Shown one piece after another: positions 45,367-55,499 of a stretch of 64,000 nt of DNA (its first letter is position 1; each line of letters starts with the position of its first letter). The notes beneath the pieces are model-generated. The model saw nothing but the letters and a program-made list of their open reading frames with translations, had not been told where the DNA came from and did no database searches. The stretch spans positions 2,790,001 to 2,854,000 of the forward strand of contig NZ_CP155449.1 of assembly GCF_040518285.1 (NCBI RefSeq). The letters run 5' to 3'. The position numbers and the translations under genes were made by a program. The DNA is from Knoellia sp. S7-12. GTDB taxonomy: Bacteria > Actinomycetota > Actinomycetes > Actinomycetales > Dermatophilaceae.

Positions 45367-48300
45367 TCAGGCGGTGGCGGCGATGTCGCGGATGCGTTGC
45401 GACACCACCGTGGTGATGCCGTCGCCACGCATGCTCACGCCATAGAGCGCGTCAGCGATCTCCATCGTCTTCTTCTGGTGGGTGATGACGATGAGCTGGC
45501 TGCTGTCACGCAGCTCCTCGAAGAGCGTGATGAGTCGGCCGAGGTTGGTGTCATCGAGCGCCGCCTCGACCTCGTCCATGATGTAGAACGGGCTGGGCCG
45601 CGCCTTGAAGATCGACACGAGGATGGCCACGGCGACGAGTGAACGCTCACCACCCGAAAGCAGCGAGAGTCGCTTGACCTTCTTGCCGGGAGGACGAGCC
45701 TCGACCTCGATACCGGTCGTGAGCATGTTGCTGGGGTCGGTGAGGATGAGCTGACCGGCGCCACCGGGGAACAACCGCTGGAAGACCTGCTCGAACTGTG
45801 CGGCGGTGTCGTGGAAGGCCTCGGTGAAGACCTGCTCAACCCGCTCGTCGACGGACTTGACGATGTCGAGGAGGTCGCGCTTTGAGTTCTTGAGGTCCTC
45901 GAGCTGCTCGGTGAGGAACTTGTGCCGCTCCTCGAGCGCCGCGAACTCCTCGAGGGCGAGCGGGTTGACCCGGCCCAGGGCCGACAGGCCTCGCTCGGCC
46001 TTGCGCAGCCGCTTCTCCTGCTCGTCTCGCACGAACGCCGAGGGCATGGGCAGGTCGCCCTCGTGGTCGGGACCGGCGATGAAGGGGATGAGCTGGTGCG
46101 GACCGAAGTCCTCCATGAGGACGTCGGGGTCGACGCCGAGCTCCTCGACGGCCTTGGCCTGCAGCTGCTCGATGCGGGCGAGCTGTCGGGCGCGCGCGAC
46201 CTCGTCACGGTGGGCCGAGTCGGTGAGCTCGCGCAGCTCGTCCTGGTGGGTGCCCATCTCGGCCCGCAGTGCCTGCACGGCGGTATCGCGCTCGGAGCGC
46301 TGCCGCTCGGCATCCTGGCGCAGCCTGGCGGCGCGTTCCAGCGCGCTCGCCATGCGATCGGTGGCGTATGCCGCCGCGCGGCTCACTGCGTCGGCGATCG
46401 TCACCTCGCGACGTCGTCGCTCCTGGCGCTGGCGCAGCTTCTCGCGGGCCTGGATCTCGTTGCGGGCGGCACCTTCGAGCGAGTCCGCCCGACCCTTGAG
46501 GGAGCGGGCTCGCTCCTCGCGGGTGCGCAGGGTGAGGCGAAGCTCGGTCTCGGCGGTGCGGGCCCGGCTGGCAGCGAGCTCGAGGTCGTCGCGCTCATCA
46601 GTCGAAGGTTCCTGCGACTCGGTCGGCTCGGCGCTCGCCTGCTCGAGTCGACCAGCCAGGGCTGCGAGCTCCATACGATCGCTCTCGAGAGCAGCCTCCG
46701 CGTCGACGACGGTGCGCTCGGTGCGCTCGACCTCGGCGCGGCTCGTGCGGATGGTGGACTGCAGCCCGCCGAGCTGTTCGGCGACGGCGGCCATCCGGGC
46801 ATCGCTCTCGTGGAGGGCCTCGAGGGCGGCTTCGACGCGCTCGTTGACCGCCGCCGCCTTCTCGCGTTCGGCCACGAGGCCAAAGCGGGCCTGCTCGTTC
46901 CTGGTCGTGGCTGCGGAGACCGCGGCCTGCGCCTCCTCGAGGGCCGACTGGATCTCGAGCAGTGACTCACCGCTGCTCGATCCGCCGCGGACCCAGCCTG
47001 GAGCGAAGACGTCACCATCCTGCGTGACGGCCGTGATGCCCTCACCTCGGGCGACGAGCGCGAGGGCGTGCTCCGCACCGCCGACGAGCGCGACACGGTC
47101 AAGGAGCTGCTCGACTGCCGGGAGCACGTCAGCGGGCGCGGAGACCACGTCTCGCGCCCACACGCCGGAGCCCTCGAGGTCGGGCCACGTGCCCGGGTCT
47201 GACGACTGTGCCGTGTCGCCGACGAGCAGGGTGGCCTGGCCCTGGTCCTCCCGACGCAGACGATCGACGGCGCTGGCGGCCTGATGGGCGGAGCCGACCG
47301 CGAGCGCTTCCGACGCCCAGCCGAGTGCGGCTGCGACCGCACCCTCGTGCCCTCCGGTGACCTGCAGCAATGAGGCGACCGTGCCGACGATGCCGTGCTT
47401 CTCATCGGACGCGGCCAGCAGTGCGGCGGCGCCATCCTTGCGACGCAGGCTCAGTCCCAGGGCCTCGACGCGGGCCGCGGCGGACGAACGGTCGCGCTCG
47501 GCCTCACGCTCGGCGTTCTCGAGCGCCGTGATGCGGCCTTCGATCTCGGCGAGCTCCTCGGCGGCGGTCTCGTAGGCACTGTCGAGACCCTCTTCGCCTT
47601 CTTCGTCGTTGGCGACCGTGCCTTCGAGTCGCGCGAACGACTGCTCGGCCTCGTTGGCACGAGCCGTCGATGACGCAATCACTCCCTGCAGGCGACCGAT
47701 CTCGGCCTCCCCCGCCTCGATGCGGCTGCGGCGGGCGCCGACCTGGCCGGCGAGCTTGGCCAGGCCCTCGCGACGGTCGGCCGCGGCGCGGGCCAGCCGT
47801 GACAGGCGGTCCTGCTCCGCGGCATACGCCTTCTCTGCGTCTTCACGGGCCGTGACGGACGCCGCGAGCTGCTCTGCCGCCGTGGCGACCTCGGCAAGGA
47901 GTTTTTGCTCTGCCTCGCGGGCTTGCGCGGCCTGGGCGCGCAACTCGTCGGGATCGCGCCCGGTCGTGGTCTCGTCGACGTCGTCCTGACTCAGCAGACG
48001 CACCCGCTCGCGGGCGACGGAGGCGGTCGACTCGAGGCGATCACGCAACGACTGGAGGGTGACAAAACGGTCCTGCGAACGCCCGAGCTCAGGTGCGGCG
48101 TCAGCGGCCTGGCGCTCGATCTCGGTGATGCGAGAGCGGAACGACTCGAGGGCGTTCTCGACGGAGGTGCGGCGCTCGATGAGTGCCGTCTCGTCGGCGA
48201 CCTCCTGCTCGAGAGTCGACGTCAGCTGGACGAGGTCGTCGGCGAGCAGGCGCTGACGCGCGTCACGGGCCTCGGCCTGGATGACGGCGGCCTTGCGAGC

Positions 48301-48933
48301 GGCCTCGGCCTGACGACCGAGGGGTCCCAGCTGGCGGCGGATCTCACCGGTGAGGTCGTGGACGCGGGTGAGGTTGGCCTCCATCGCGTCGAGCTTGCGG
48401 AGGGCGCGCTCCTTGCGCTTGCGGTGCTTGAGGACACCGGCGGCCTCCTCGATGAAGCCACGGCGCTCCTCGGGGGTCGCGCGCAGGACGGCGTCGAGCT
48501 GGCCCTGACCGACGATGACGTGCATCTCGCGGCCAATACCGCTGTCGGACAACAGTTCCTGGATGTCAAGCAATCGGGAGGCGGTCCCATTGATGGCGTA
48601 CTCGGAGCCGCCGTTGCGGAACATCGTCCGGGTGATCGTCACCTCGGCGTAGTCGATCGGGAGCGCGCCGTCGGTGTTGTCGATCGTCAGGCTGACCTCG
48701 GCGCGACCCAGCGGCGGGCGGCCGGCGGTGCCGGCGAAGATGACGTCCTCCATCTTGCCGCCGCGCAGGGTCTTGGCGCCCTGCTCACCCATGACCCAGG
48801 CGAGGGCGTCAACGACGTTGGACTTGCCGGAACCGTTGGGGCCGACGATGCAGGTGATGCCGGGCTCGAGGCGCATGGTCGTGGCCGAGGCGAAGGACTT
48901 GAACCCCTTGAGGGTCAGGCTCTTGACGTACAC
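45367..48933 (-). CDS. smc: Chromosome segregation protein SMC
   Basis: A 1188-residue condensin ATPase. The N-terminal head has FKSFASATTMRLEPGITCIV and Walker A GPNGSGKSN; two long coiled coils flank a hinge (about 500-660); the C-terminal head has LSLLSGGERSL and the DEVEAALDD Walker B. GTG 48933 was chosen because YVKSLTLKGFKSF matches the family start. ScpA and ScpB are not in this window. smc lies between mutM and ftsY in the conserved order, with inserts on both sides. Confidence 0.97.
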   Translation of the reverse strand: MYVKSLTLKGFKSFASATTMRLEPGITCIVGPNGSGKSNVVDALAWVMGEQGAKTLRGGKMEDVIFAGTAGRPPLGRAEVSLTIDNTDGALPIDYAEVTITRTMFRNGGSEYAINGTASRLLDIQELLSDSGIGREMHVIVGQGQLDAVLRATPEERRGFIEEAAGVLKHRKRKERALRKLDAMEANLTRVHDLTGEIRRQLGPLGRQAEAARKAAVIQAEARDARQRLLADDLVQLTSTLEQEVADETALIERRTSVENALESFRSRITEIERQAADAAPELGRSQDRFVTLQSLRDRLESTASVARERVRLLSQDDVDETTTGRDPDELRAQAAQAREAEQKLLAEVATAAEQLAASVTAREDAEKAYAAEQDRLSRLARAAADRREGLAKLAGQVGARRSRIEAGEAEIGRLQGVIASSTARANEAEQSFARLEGTVANDEEGEEGLDSAYETAAEELAEIEGRITALENAEREAERDRSSAAARVEALGLSLRRKDGAAALLAASDEKHGIVGTVASLLQVTGGHEGAVAAALGWASEALAVGSAHQAASAVDRLRREDQGQATLLVGDTAQSSDPGTWPDLEGSGVWARDVVSAPADVLPAVEQLLDRVALVGGAEHALALVARGEGITAVTQDGDVFAPGWVRGGSSSGESLLEIQSALEEAQAAVSAATTRNEQARFGLVAEREKAAAVNERVEAALEALHESDARMAAVAEQLGGLQSTIRTSRAEVERTERTVVDAEAALESDRMELAALAGRLEQASAEPTESQEPSTDERDDLELAASRARTAETELRLTLRTREERARSLKGRADSLEGAARNEIQAREKLRQRQERRRREVTIADAVSRAAAYATDRMASALERAARLRQDAERQRSERDTAVQALRAEMGTHQDELRELTDSAHRDEVARARQLARIEQLQAKAVEELGVDPDVLMEDFGPHQLIPFIAGPDHEGDLPMPSAFVRDEQEKRLRKAERGLSALGRVNPLALEEFAALEERHKFLTEQLEDLKNSKRDLLDIVKSVDERVEQVFTEAFHDTAAQFEQVFQRLFPGGAGQLILTDPSNMLTTGIEVEARPPGKKVKRLSLLSGGERSLVAVAILVSIFKARPSPFYIMDEVEAALDDTNLGRLITLFEELRDSSQLIVITHQKKTMEIADALYGVSMRGDGITTVVSQRIRDIAATA

Positions 48934-49072
48934 GCGATGACTCTCGGTTCCTCGGGGGCAGCTGATTGACCGCTCACTGTACCGGCGGGTCCGGGAGCCA
49001 CTGGGGAAGCAGGATGACGCCTGCGTTGCCTGTGACGTGTGTGACTGGTGGGGCCAAGTGCCGATCGGTGGG

Positions 49073-49360
49073 TCAGCCCTTGGCGATCGACTCGTGGTGG
49101 TGGATGACCTCGGCGATGACGAAGTTGATGAACTTCTCGGCGAACTCCGGGTCGAGGCCACTCTCGTTCGCCAAGCCGCGCAACCGCGTGATCTGGCGCT
49201 CTTCACGCGCAGGGTCCGCGGGCGGCATACCCTGCGTCGCCTTGAGCTCGCCGACCTGCTGGGTGCACTTGAAGCGTTCGGCGAGCAGGTGCACGAGGGC
49301 CGCGTCGATGTTGTCGATGCTCGAACGCAGGCGGGCCAACTCCGGAGGGACATCGCTCAT
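49073..49360 (-). CDS. Chorismate mutase (AroQ class, monofunctional)
   Basis: A 95-residue all-helical AroQ domain. LARLRSSIDNIDAALVHLLAERF gives the N-terminal catalytic-helix pattern, followed by QVGELKA (Lys) and REERQITRLRG. It converts chorismate to prephenate for Phe/Tyr synthesis. Small actinobacterial AroQ-delta enzymes often need DAHP synthase for full activity. TACGAT lies 6 nt before the ATG. Confidence 0.88.
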   Translation of the reverse strand: MSDVPPELARLRSSIDNIDAALVHLLAERFKCTQQVGELKATQGMPPADPAREERQITRLRGLANESGLDPEFAEKFINFVIAEVIHHHESIAKG

Positions 49361-49430
49361 CACCCCATCGTAGGAACGCTTGCCTTCCGTGGTCCGTGCG
49401 TCCCACGACCCGGTATGCCGTCCACTCCCC

Positions 49431-50072
49431 TCACCGGTAGAGCTCCTCATCGATCGACGCGAGCCTCGACGGTTGAATCTCGTCGCCCAGACCAAAGAAC
49501 TTCTGAAAGCTCATGATGAGCGGCCGCCACCGCGCCGGGTCGATCCGGTCGGCATATCCGTCGAGTCGAAGGCCGGGGTGGACGAACGTCCGCTCCACCT
49601 CCACCTGCACGAGATGGAAATCCGTGGTGTGGATCGCCAGAAGCCTGCCTTCGAGGACGACCGGACACTCCACAACGCCGGGAGGTGACACCGTCTCACT
49701 CGGGCGGGGCGTGAGGCCGCCGTGGGCGAACTTGTCCTTCACGTGGACGTAGCCGCGCTCGCCCTTGGCCTGGCTCACGACCGGCGCCCCAGTGGTGAGG
49801 GCCAACCGGTCGACCGCGCCCGCGAGGGATGCGGTGGGGAGGTTGAGCACGCACTCGCGGCCGCGCCGGAGGTTCGTCACGGTGTGGGAGGCAAGCCCGA
49901 AGCCGAGGACTGCCGTGCTCCCAAGCCAGAACACCGAGGAGATCGGGGCGAGGTTGTGGGTGCCGTCGTCGTTGGTGGTGCTGACCAGAACGACAGGAGT
50001 GCCGAAGTAGAGGATCGCGGGGTCAATCTGGTGGTGGCGGGCTAGGGCGGTGGGTAGCTGGGTGAGAGTCAC
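49431..50072 (-). CDS. Flavin reductase family (FMN-binding split-barrel) protein
   Basis: A 213-residue protein with the flavin-reductase-like split barrel: LYFGTPVVLVSTTNDDGTHN, LAPISSVFWLGSTAVLGFGL, RRGRECVLNLPTASLAGAV, and a VHTTDFHLVQVEVE-like later strand. It may be the reductase of a two-component monooxygenase or a stand-alone FMN enzyme. GTG 50072 begins the conserved part; the very long upstream frame is antisense to the acyltransferase and not coding. Confidence 0.8.
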   Translation of the reverse strand: MTLTQLPTALARHHQIDPAILYFGTPVVLVSTTNDDGTHNLAPISSVFWLGSTAVLGFGLASHTVTNLRRGRECVLNLPTASLAGAVDRLALTTGAPVVSQAKGERGYVHVKDKFAHGGLTPRPSETVSPPGVVECPVVLEGRLLAIHTTDFHLVQVEVERTFVHPGLRLDGYADRIDPARWRPLIMSFQKFFGLGDEIQPSRLASIDEELYR

Positions 50073-50128
50073 ACCATGACAACGGCGCCACCGCTGAGGT
50101 TGTGAGTGCTCCCGTTGACGGGGCAGGC

Positions 50129-50452
50129 TCAGCGCTCGACGAAGCCCGTCACGTCCTGGCGGGGTGCGGACTCCAGCGGCGTCGAGACGGAGGCGACCTG
50201 CCCGGGGCGATGGGTCGTCGAGGGCTGCTCGCCAAGGAGATCGAGGAGCCGGCTGACAGCACCACGGGAGCCTTGGGCGACGACCTCGACCCGCCCATCC
50301 GAGGTGTTGCGGGCGTGACCGGCGAGACCGAGCTCGAGCGCTCTGGCCCGTGTCCACCACCGGAAACCCACGCCCTGAACGCGCCCTCGCACGTGGACGG
50401 TCACGCGCGTCGGTCGTAGTCCGTCGCCCGCCGGGTCGAGGCTCGTCTCCAT
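50129..50452 (-). CDS. acyP: Acylphosphatase
   Basis: A 107-residue enzyme. VHVRGRVQGVGFRWWTRARA contains the phosphate-binding loop and catalytic Arg, and GHARNTSDGRVEVVAQG the catalytic Asn. It hydrolyses acyl phosphates. TACCAT lies 6 nt before the ATG and no Shine-Dalgarno is visible. It is divergent from the acyltransferase, 73 nt away, and is not in its usual place beside smc. Confidence 0.93.
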   Translation of the reverse strand: METSLDPAGDGLRPTRVTVHVRGRVQGVGFRWWTRARALELGLAGHARNTSDGRVEVVAQGSRGAVSRLLDLLGEQPSTTHRPGQVASVSTPLESAPRQDVTGFVER

Positions 50453-50525
50453 GGCGAGATGGTAGGTCGGTCCCACGCCAGCGCGCCTCCCTGACCCTGT
50501 CGGTGCCCCTCCATAGCCTGTAGCC

Positions 50526-52496
50526 ATGAGCGTGGAGAGCCCTTCCGCTCGGCCCGGGGCCGCGAGCGCGTCCGCCCCGTCCCGCAGCAGATCGACGCGC
50601 CCGGCAGGTCGCCTGCCCGGGCTCGATGGTCTGCGCGCGATCGCGATCCTTGCCGTCCTCGCGTTCCACCTCGACCCTCGCTGGCTGCCCGGTGGGTTCC
50701 TCGGTGTCGACGTCTTCTTCGTCATCTCCGGATTCCTCATCACGACGCTGCTCGTGCGCGAGCACGACCGAGACGGACGCATCGACCTGCGCGGGTTCTG
50801 GACCCGGCGGGTTCGGCGCCTCCTGCCCGCCCTGCTCGTCCTCGTCCCGAGCGTCATCCTCATCGCCCGGCTCGTCGAGACCGACCTGCTCGTCGGCATC
50901 CGTCGGCAGGCCGCAGGCGCCCTGACCTTCACGAGCAACTGGCTCGAGATCGGCGCGGGCTCCGACTACTTCCACAGCACCGCACCCCAGCTGCTCATGA
51001 ACCTGTGGTCGCTCGCGGTCGAGGAGCAGTTCTACCTCGTGTGGCCGCTCGTCGCCCTCGCTCTGCTGAAGTTCGCCCCGTCCTCTCGGGTCCGGGCTGG
51101 CGTTGCCGTCGCTCTCGCGCTCGGTTCCGCGGCCCTCATGGCGAGCCGCTACGACCCGGCGCTCGGTGCCACCCGCGTCTACTACGGCACCGACACCCAC
51201 CTCATGGGCCTCATGCTCGGCTCCGCGCTCGCCTTCGCCTGGGCTGCACCGCACCGCGCGTGGACCTCGACGGACCTCTGGCAACGGGTGCGTGTCCCGG
51301 CGGTCGCCGGCGCCGGGCTGGTTCTCGTGGCGCTCGTCGCGCTGCTCGACGAGTCGACACCGCTCACGTTCCGGGGGGGCATCCTCGCGGCTTCCCTGGC
51401 CACCACCGTCCTCGTCCTCGGGGTCATCGAGCGCCCGACTCGCCTGCGTTCGGTCCTCGACCTGTCGGTGCTGCGCTGGATCGGTGAGCGTTCCTACGGG
51501 CTCTACCTCTGGCACTGGCCGGTGATCCTCATCATCGAGGCTGACCTCTCCTGGGCCTCTCGGGGCGCCGACGACTACCTCTGGTCCCGACTGTGGTGCG
51601 TCGTCGTCACCGCGGCCATCGCCGACCTGTCCTATCGCTTCATCGAGACACCCGTTCGTCGACGTGGTTTCCGCGGCTCCGCACGCCACCTCCTCCACAC
51701 GATCCGCTACTCCGGGACCCGCACGGCGCGCGCGGTGTGGGCGGGTGTCGCCGTCCTCGCAATCATCCTGACCACCGTCCTCGTCACCGCCCCCAATCGG
51801 ACCCGGGTCGAGCAACTCCTCGACGCCAACGCTTCTGCCGCAACGGTGTCGGCACCGAAGTCGACCTCCAAACCCGCCCCGTCGGGTTCGCCGTCGGACG
51901 CCTCGAACCCGTCGGCGAAGCCGTCCGCGGCATCGCCGGCCAGGCCGGCCGCACCGATCACGCAGTCCTGGACCATGCCGAGCGGTGCCGAGATCGACGG
52001 CTACGGCGACTCGATGATGGTCGGCAGCGTTCACGCACTGCGCTACTACTTCCCCGGCATCCGCATGGACGCCCGCTCCAACCGTCAGTGGGCCGAAGGC
52101 CTCAAGGTCGTCAGCGCCCGCGGCAACAGCAACCGTCGCGCCGTCGTCCTCGCGCTCGGCACCAACGCTGGCACCGACCTCGATCGAGCCCGCCAGACCC
52201 TCGACGCACTCGGCCCCGACCGCATGGTCGTCATCGTCACCCTGCACGGACGCATCAACCGGATCGCAACCGACAACACTGCCCTCAAGGAGCTCGTCGC
52301 AGGGCGCGACAACGTCGTCCTCGCCGACTGGGATGCCGCCCTCAAGGGCACGAGCGACCAACTCCAGTCCGACGGCATGCACCCCTCGCTGCAAGGCGCG
52401 CACCTCTATGCCAAGACGATCCGGCAGGCGTTCGCGGACCTGAGCACGCGGCATACCGGCAAGGCCGTGACGCTCAAAGAGCTCCCGCCCCCATGA
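50526..52496 (+). CDS. OafA/OatA-type acyltransferase with C-terminal SGNH domain
   Basis: A 656-residue protein. Residues about 35-420 form an acyltransferase-3 domain with roughly ten helices: LPGLDGLRAIAILAVLAFHL, GVDVFFVISGFLITTLL and NLWSLAVEEQFYLVWPL. A Ser/Pro/Lys linker leads to an extracellular SGNH domain with nucleophile GYGDSMMVGS and the final DGMHPSLQG (Asp-x-x-His). It probably O-acetylates a cell-surface polymer. TAGCCT lies 6 nt before the ATG. The stop overlaps the DUF1801 start. Confidence 0.92.
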   Translation: MSVESPSARPGAASASAPSRSRSTRPAGRLPGLDGLRAIAILAVLAFHLDPRWLPGGFLGVDVFFVISGFLITTLLVREHDRDGRIDLRGFWTRRVRRLLPALLVLVPSVILIARLVETDLLVGIRRQAAGALTFTSNWLEIGAGSDYFHSTAPQLLMNLWSLAVEEQFYLVWPLVALALLKFAPSSRVRAGVAVALALGSAALMASRYDPALGATRVYYGTDTHLMGLMLGSALAFAWAAPHRAWTSTDLWQRVRVPAVAGAGLVLVALVALLDESTPLTFRGGILAASLATTVLVLGVIERPTRLRSVLDLSVLRWIGERSYGLYLWHWPVILIIEADLSWASRGADDYLWSRLWCVVVTAAIADLSYRFIETPVRRRGFRGSARHLLHTIRYSGTRTARAVWAGVAVLAIILTTVLVTAPNRTRVEQLLDANASAATVSAPKSTSKPAPSGSPSDASNPSAKPSAASPARPAAPITQSWTMPSGAEIDGYGDSMMVGSVHALRYYFPGIRMDARSNRQWAEGLKVVSARGNSNRRAVVLALGTNAGTDLDRARQTLDALGPDRMVVIVTLHGRINRIATDNTALKELVAGRDNVVLADWDAALKGTSDQLQSDGMHPSLQGAHLYAKTIRQAFADLSTRHTGKAVTLKELPPP

Positions 52497-52930
52497 CGCT
52501 GCCCACCCCACCCGACCACGGTGACCGCACGACCAAGCCGGTCTCGGCCGATGTCGACACCTACCTCGCGGCCGTGGAACCGGCCGCCCGACGTGAGGAC
52601 GCCCAGGCGGTCCTTGCGGTGATGCGCGAGGTCACCGGCGTCGAGCCCGTGCTGTGGGGTGGCTCGATGGTCGGCTTCGGCCGACAGCCCTACACGACCG
52701 CCGACGGCAAGGAACGTGAGTGGTTCGCGCTCGGGCTGGCACCGCGCAAGGCCGCGCTGACGCTCTACGGGCTGACCTACTACGGCTCCAACACTCCCCT
52801 GCTCGAACGCCTCGGCACACACTCCACCGGCAAGGGCTGCCTCTATGTCAAGCGGCTCACCGATGTCGATGCCGGGGTGCTGCGCGAGCTCATCGTCAAG
52901 GCCTGGGCCGACAACCACACGCCGGCCTGA
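52493..52930 (+). CDS. DUF1801 protein
   Basis: A 145-residue soluble protein with the DUF1801 pattern: VDTYLAAVEPAARREDAQAV then VLWGGSMVGFGRQPY, and the C-terminal GKGCLYVKRLTDVD. The fold is YdhG-like and no function is established. Its ATG overlaps the acyltransferase stop by 4 nt, so the two are co-translated. It converges on mutM with 3 nt between. Confidence 0.85.
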   Translation: MTLPTPPDHGDRTTKPVSADVDTYLAAVEPAARREDAQAVLAVMREVTGVEPVLWGGSMVGFGRQPYTTADGKEREWFALGLAPRKAALTLYGLTYYGSNTPLLERLGTHSTGKGCLYVKRLTDVDAGVLRELIVKAWADNHTPA

Positions 52931-52933
52931 GGC

Positions 52934-53806
52934 TCAGGCGCTGCGACGCAGCCGGGGTCGGGGCTGACACGTCGGGCACGAGAACGATGACCGGTTCATG
53001 AACTGCTCCCGAAGGATCGCGGTGCCGCAGCGCGCACAAGGCTCACCCTCCTGGCCGTAGGCGTGCAACGAACGGTCGAAGTAGCCCGAGCCCCCGTTGA
53101 CGTTGACATAGAGCGCGTCGAAGCTCGTCCCACCCTGGATGAGTGCTGCCGCCATCACCTCGCGGGCGTGCTCGAGGACCCGTGAGATCACCGGCTTCGT
53201 GAGGCTGCTGGACGGGCGCTCACCGTGGACCTGGGCACGCCACAAGGCCTCATCGGCATAGATGTTGCCGATGCCCGAGACCACTCCCTGGTGCAGGATC
53301 ATCCGCTTGATGGCGCTGTCGCTGGCCTTGATCCGACGCACGACCGCCGACTGGTCATAGACCGTCTCGAACGGATCCGGCGCGATGTGCCGGATCTGGT
53401 GCGGCACCCCGTCGTCGGCGAGATCGTCGAGGGCGAAACCACCAAAGGTCCGCTGGTCGACGAAGCGCAGTTCAGGATCGCCGTCCGCAAAGGTGAAGCG
53501 CGCGTGGAGATGTTTCTCGTCCGGAGCATTCGCAGCCTCGACGAGCAGCTGCCCGCTCATCCCGAGATGCGCGATGAGTCCGTGGACCGGGTGTCCGTCA
53601 TCACTGAGGACGAGCCAGAGGTACTTGCCGCGGCGTCGGGCCGCAGTGACATCCAGTCCAGTGATCCGTTCGGCCAGGTCGATCGGCCCCGGGATGTGGC
53701 GGCGAGCCACTCTCGCCCCGGTGAACGAGGCCGAAGCAATGCGCCTGCCGACGACGTGGTCGGCGAGGCCGCGTCGGACGACCTCGACCTCAGGCAGCTC
53801 GGGCAC
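52934..53806 (-). CDS. mutM: Formamidopyrimidine-DNA glycosylase (MutM/Fpg)
   Basis: A 290-residue bifunctional glycosylase/AP lyase for oxidised purines. The N-terminal [13 protein letters not shown] carries the catalytic Pro1 (after Met removal) and Glu2. The H2TH region has [12 protein letters not shown], and the zinc finger [13 protein letters not shown]...CPTC is complete. It lies 3 nt downstream of rnc in the conserved rnc-mutM pair. Confidence 0.97.
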   Translation of the reverse strand: MPELPEVEVVRRGLADHVVGRRIASASFTGARVARRHIPGPIDLAERITGLDVTAARRRGKYLWLVLSDDGHPVHGLIAHLGMSGQLLVEAANAPDEKHLHARFTFADGDPELRFVDQRTFGGFALDDLADDGVPHQIRHIAPDPFETVYDQSAVVRRIKASDSAIKRMILHQGVVSGIGNIYADEALWRAQVHGERPSSSLTKPVISRVLEHAREVMAAALIQGGTSFDALYVNVNGGSGYFDRSLHAYGQEGEPCARCGTAILREQFMNRSSFSCPTCQPRPRLRRSA

Positions 53807-53809
53807 GGG

Positions 53810-54592
53810 TCAGGTCGAGCGAGTGAGATCGGGCAGGGGTGCTGTCGAGAGTCCGTCACCGTGGCGCTCACGCAGGGTCTGCCACGCCTGGGCGGCGGCC
53901 TGCTGCTCGGCGTCCTTCTTGGTGCGGCCGACGCCGGAGCCGTGCTCCACGCCCCCCACGAGAACCCGGGCGCTGAAGGTCTTGGCGTGCTCGGGGCCGT
54001 CCTCCTCGAGGACGTACTCGACCGGACCGGCGGCGTGCAGGGCGCAGATCTCCTGCAGGCTCGTCTTCCAGTCCAGACCAGCGCCGAGGGTGGCCGAGCT
54101 CGCCATCAACGGGTCGAGCAGGTGGTGCACCAGAGCGCCTGCAGCCTCGATGCCGGCGCTGCAGTAGGTCGCACCGATGACTGCCTCGACGGTGTCGGCA
54201 AGGATCGAGTCCTTGTCGCGCCCACCGGTGGACTCCTCACCGCGGCCGAGGTGGAGGTAGTCCCCCAGACCCAGCGTGCGGCCGACGGCCGCGAGGGCAC
54301 GCATGTTGACCACCGCGGCGCGCAGCTTGGCGAGCTGCCCCTCGGTGAGGTCGGGGTGCGTCGTGTAGAGCGAGTCGGTCACGACCAGCCCCAGCACGGA
54401 GTCGCCGAGGAACTCCAGGCGCTCGTTGTGCGGGACTCCCCCGGCCTCGTAGGCGAACGACCGGTGCGTCAGGGCACGCCCGAGCAGCGCCTCGTCGATG
54501 TCTTCGCCCGTCACCTCAAGGAGGTGCTGGTGAAGCTCAGCGACGGGGCGCTGTGGCGTTGTGGCCACCGGCCCGTTCGAGCCCCTCCCCAT
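53810..54592 (-). CDS. rnc: Ribonuclease III
   Basis: A 260-residue double-strand RNA endonuclease. The catalytic signature is [16 protein letters not shown], with a second acidic site in [11 protein letters not shown]. The C-terminal dsRNA-binding domain has [13 protein letters not shown] and [18 protein letters not shown]. It processes rRNA precursors. The start is uncertain: ATG 54592 is used, and GTG 54568 is possible. It lies 11 nt after rpmF and 3 nt before mutM. Confidence 0.95.
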   Translation of the reverse strand: MGRGSNGPVATTPQRPVAELHQHLLEVTGEDIDEALLGRALTHRSFAYEAGGVPHNERLEFLGDSVLGLVVTDSLYTTHPDLTEGQLAKLRAAVVNMRALAAVGRTLGLGDYLHLGRGEESTGGRDKDSILADTVEAVIGATYCSAGIEAAGALVHHLLDPLMASSATLGAGLDWKTSLQEICALHAAGPVEYVLEEDGPEHAKTFSARVLVGGVEHGSGVGRTKKDAEQQAAAQAWQTLRERHGDGLSTAPLPDLTRST

Positions 54593-54603
54593 GAGGAGCG
54601 GGC

Positions 54604-54798
54604 TCAGCCCTGGTGCTCGGTGCGCTCGGCAACGCCGTAGTGGCGGCCGTTGTAGGTCCCGCATGACGGGCACGCAACGTGCGGCTGCGTCGGGGCCTTG
54701 CACTGGGGGCACGAGGTCAGGGTGACCGGCGTGGCCTTCCAGTTGGCACGGCGATGGCGGGTGTTGGAACGCGACACTTTCCGCTTCGGAACAGCCAT
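54604..54798 (-). CDS. rpmF: 50S ribosomal protein L32
   Basis: A 64-residue zinc-ribbon ribosomal protein. [20 protein letters not shown] is the family start, and [20 protein letters not shown] carries the two CxxC zinc pairs. It directly follows the DUF177 gene (1 nt gap), the universal neighbour of rpmF. It is the zinc-binding form of L32. Confidence 0.98.
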   Translation of the reverse strand: MAVPKRKVSRSNTRHRRANWKATPVTLTSCPQCKAPTQPHVACPSCGTYNGRHYGVAERTEHQG

Positions 54799-54799
54799 G

Positions 54800-55381
54800 T
54801 CAGGTCCTGTCTGTTGTCTGCGTCGTGGACGGCTCGGACGCGAGGTCCGTGAGAGCCGCCCACCTGGGGTCGATCACGTCATGTGTGTGGTCCGGGGCGT
54901 CCCGGAGGTGGATTCCGCACTCGGAACACAACCCCGGGCAATCCGGGCGACACACGGGCTGGAACGGCAGTGCAGGCACCACCGAGTCCCGGAGCACCGC
55001 TTCGAGGTCGATCAGACCGTCCTCGACGAGGTACTCCTCGGCTGCTTCTTCGTCGCCCACCTCTTGGTGGTGAGCGTTGCGATCGGCGTAGGCGAACAAT
55101 TCCTGGAAGTTCCCAGCCACATTGTGGCTGATGGGATCCAGGCACCGCACGCAGGCGCCGGTCGCCGTGCCTTGCACCGAACCAGTGACCAGCACGCCTT
55201 CGACAACGGACTCGAGCCGCACGTTGACCGCCAAGGGTTCCCCCTCAACAACGCGCAGCACCTCCGTGCCGAACTCAGCTGGTGCCCCGACCTCGCGAGA
55301 AAGCTCCGCCATCGAGCCGGGTCGCCGGCCGACCTCCTTGGTGTCGAGCACCAGAGGAGACCGAGGATCGAGACGAGTCAT
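54800..55381 (-). CDS. DUF177 (YceD) protein
   Basis: A 193-residue protein. TGACVRCLDPI and CRPDCPGLCSECG are conserved cysteine motifs of the bacterial YceD/DUF177 family, linked to 23S rRNA maturation. LDLEAVL-type acidic segments lie between them. ATG 55381 begins the family region. It precedes rpmF as in most bacteria. The gap to coaD (118 nt) holds no gene; the DivIVA-like gene often found there in actinobacteria is absent. Confidence 0.92.
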   Translation of the reverse strand: MTRLDPRSPLVLDTKEVGRRPGSMAELSREVGAPAEFGTEVLRVVEGEPLAVNVRLESVVEGVLVTGSVQGTATGACVRCLDPISHNVAGNFQELFAYADRNAHHQEVGDEEAAEEYLVEDGLIDLEAVLRDSVVPALPFQPVCRPDCPGLCSECGIHLRDAPDHTHDVIDPRWAALTDLASEPSTTQTTDRT

Positions 55382-55499
55382 TGCCTTATGCCTTGGTCGA
55401 GTGATTCGGTCCGTCGTCACGGCTGACGCAGACCGAAGGACAAAGGTACCGGAGGGTGGTGCACCAGCCCAAATGCGCCGCGTATGCCGCGTGCGAACG

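Noticed and set aside
45806..47284. Plus-strand open frames of about 490 codons inside smc
   Set aside because: Serine/arginine-rich composition from antisense of a Glu/Ala/Arg coiled coil; no domain.
49431..52511. Minus-strand frame of 1026 codons
   Set aside because: Only its last 213 codons (flavin reductase) are supported. The rest is antisense to the acyltransferase and crosses the acylphosphatase in another frame.
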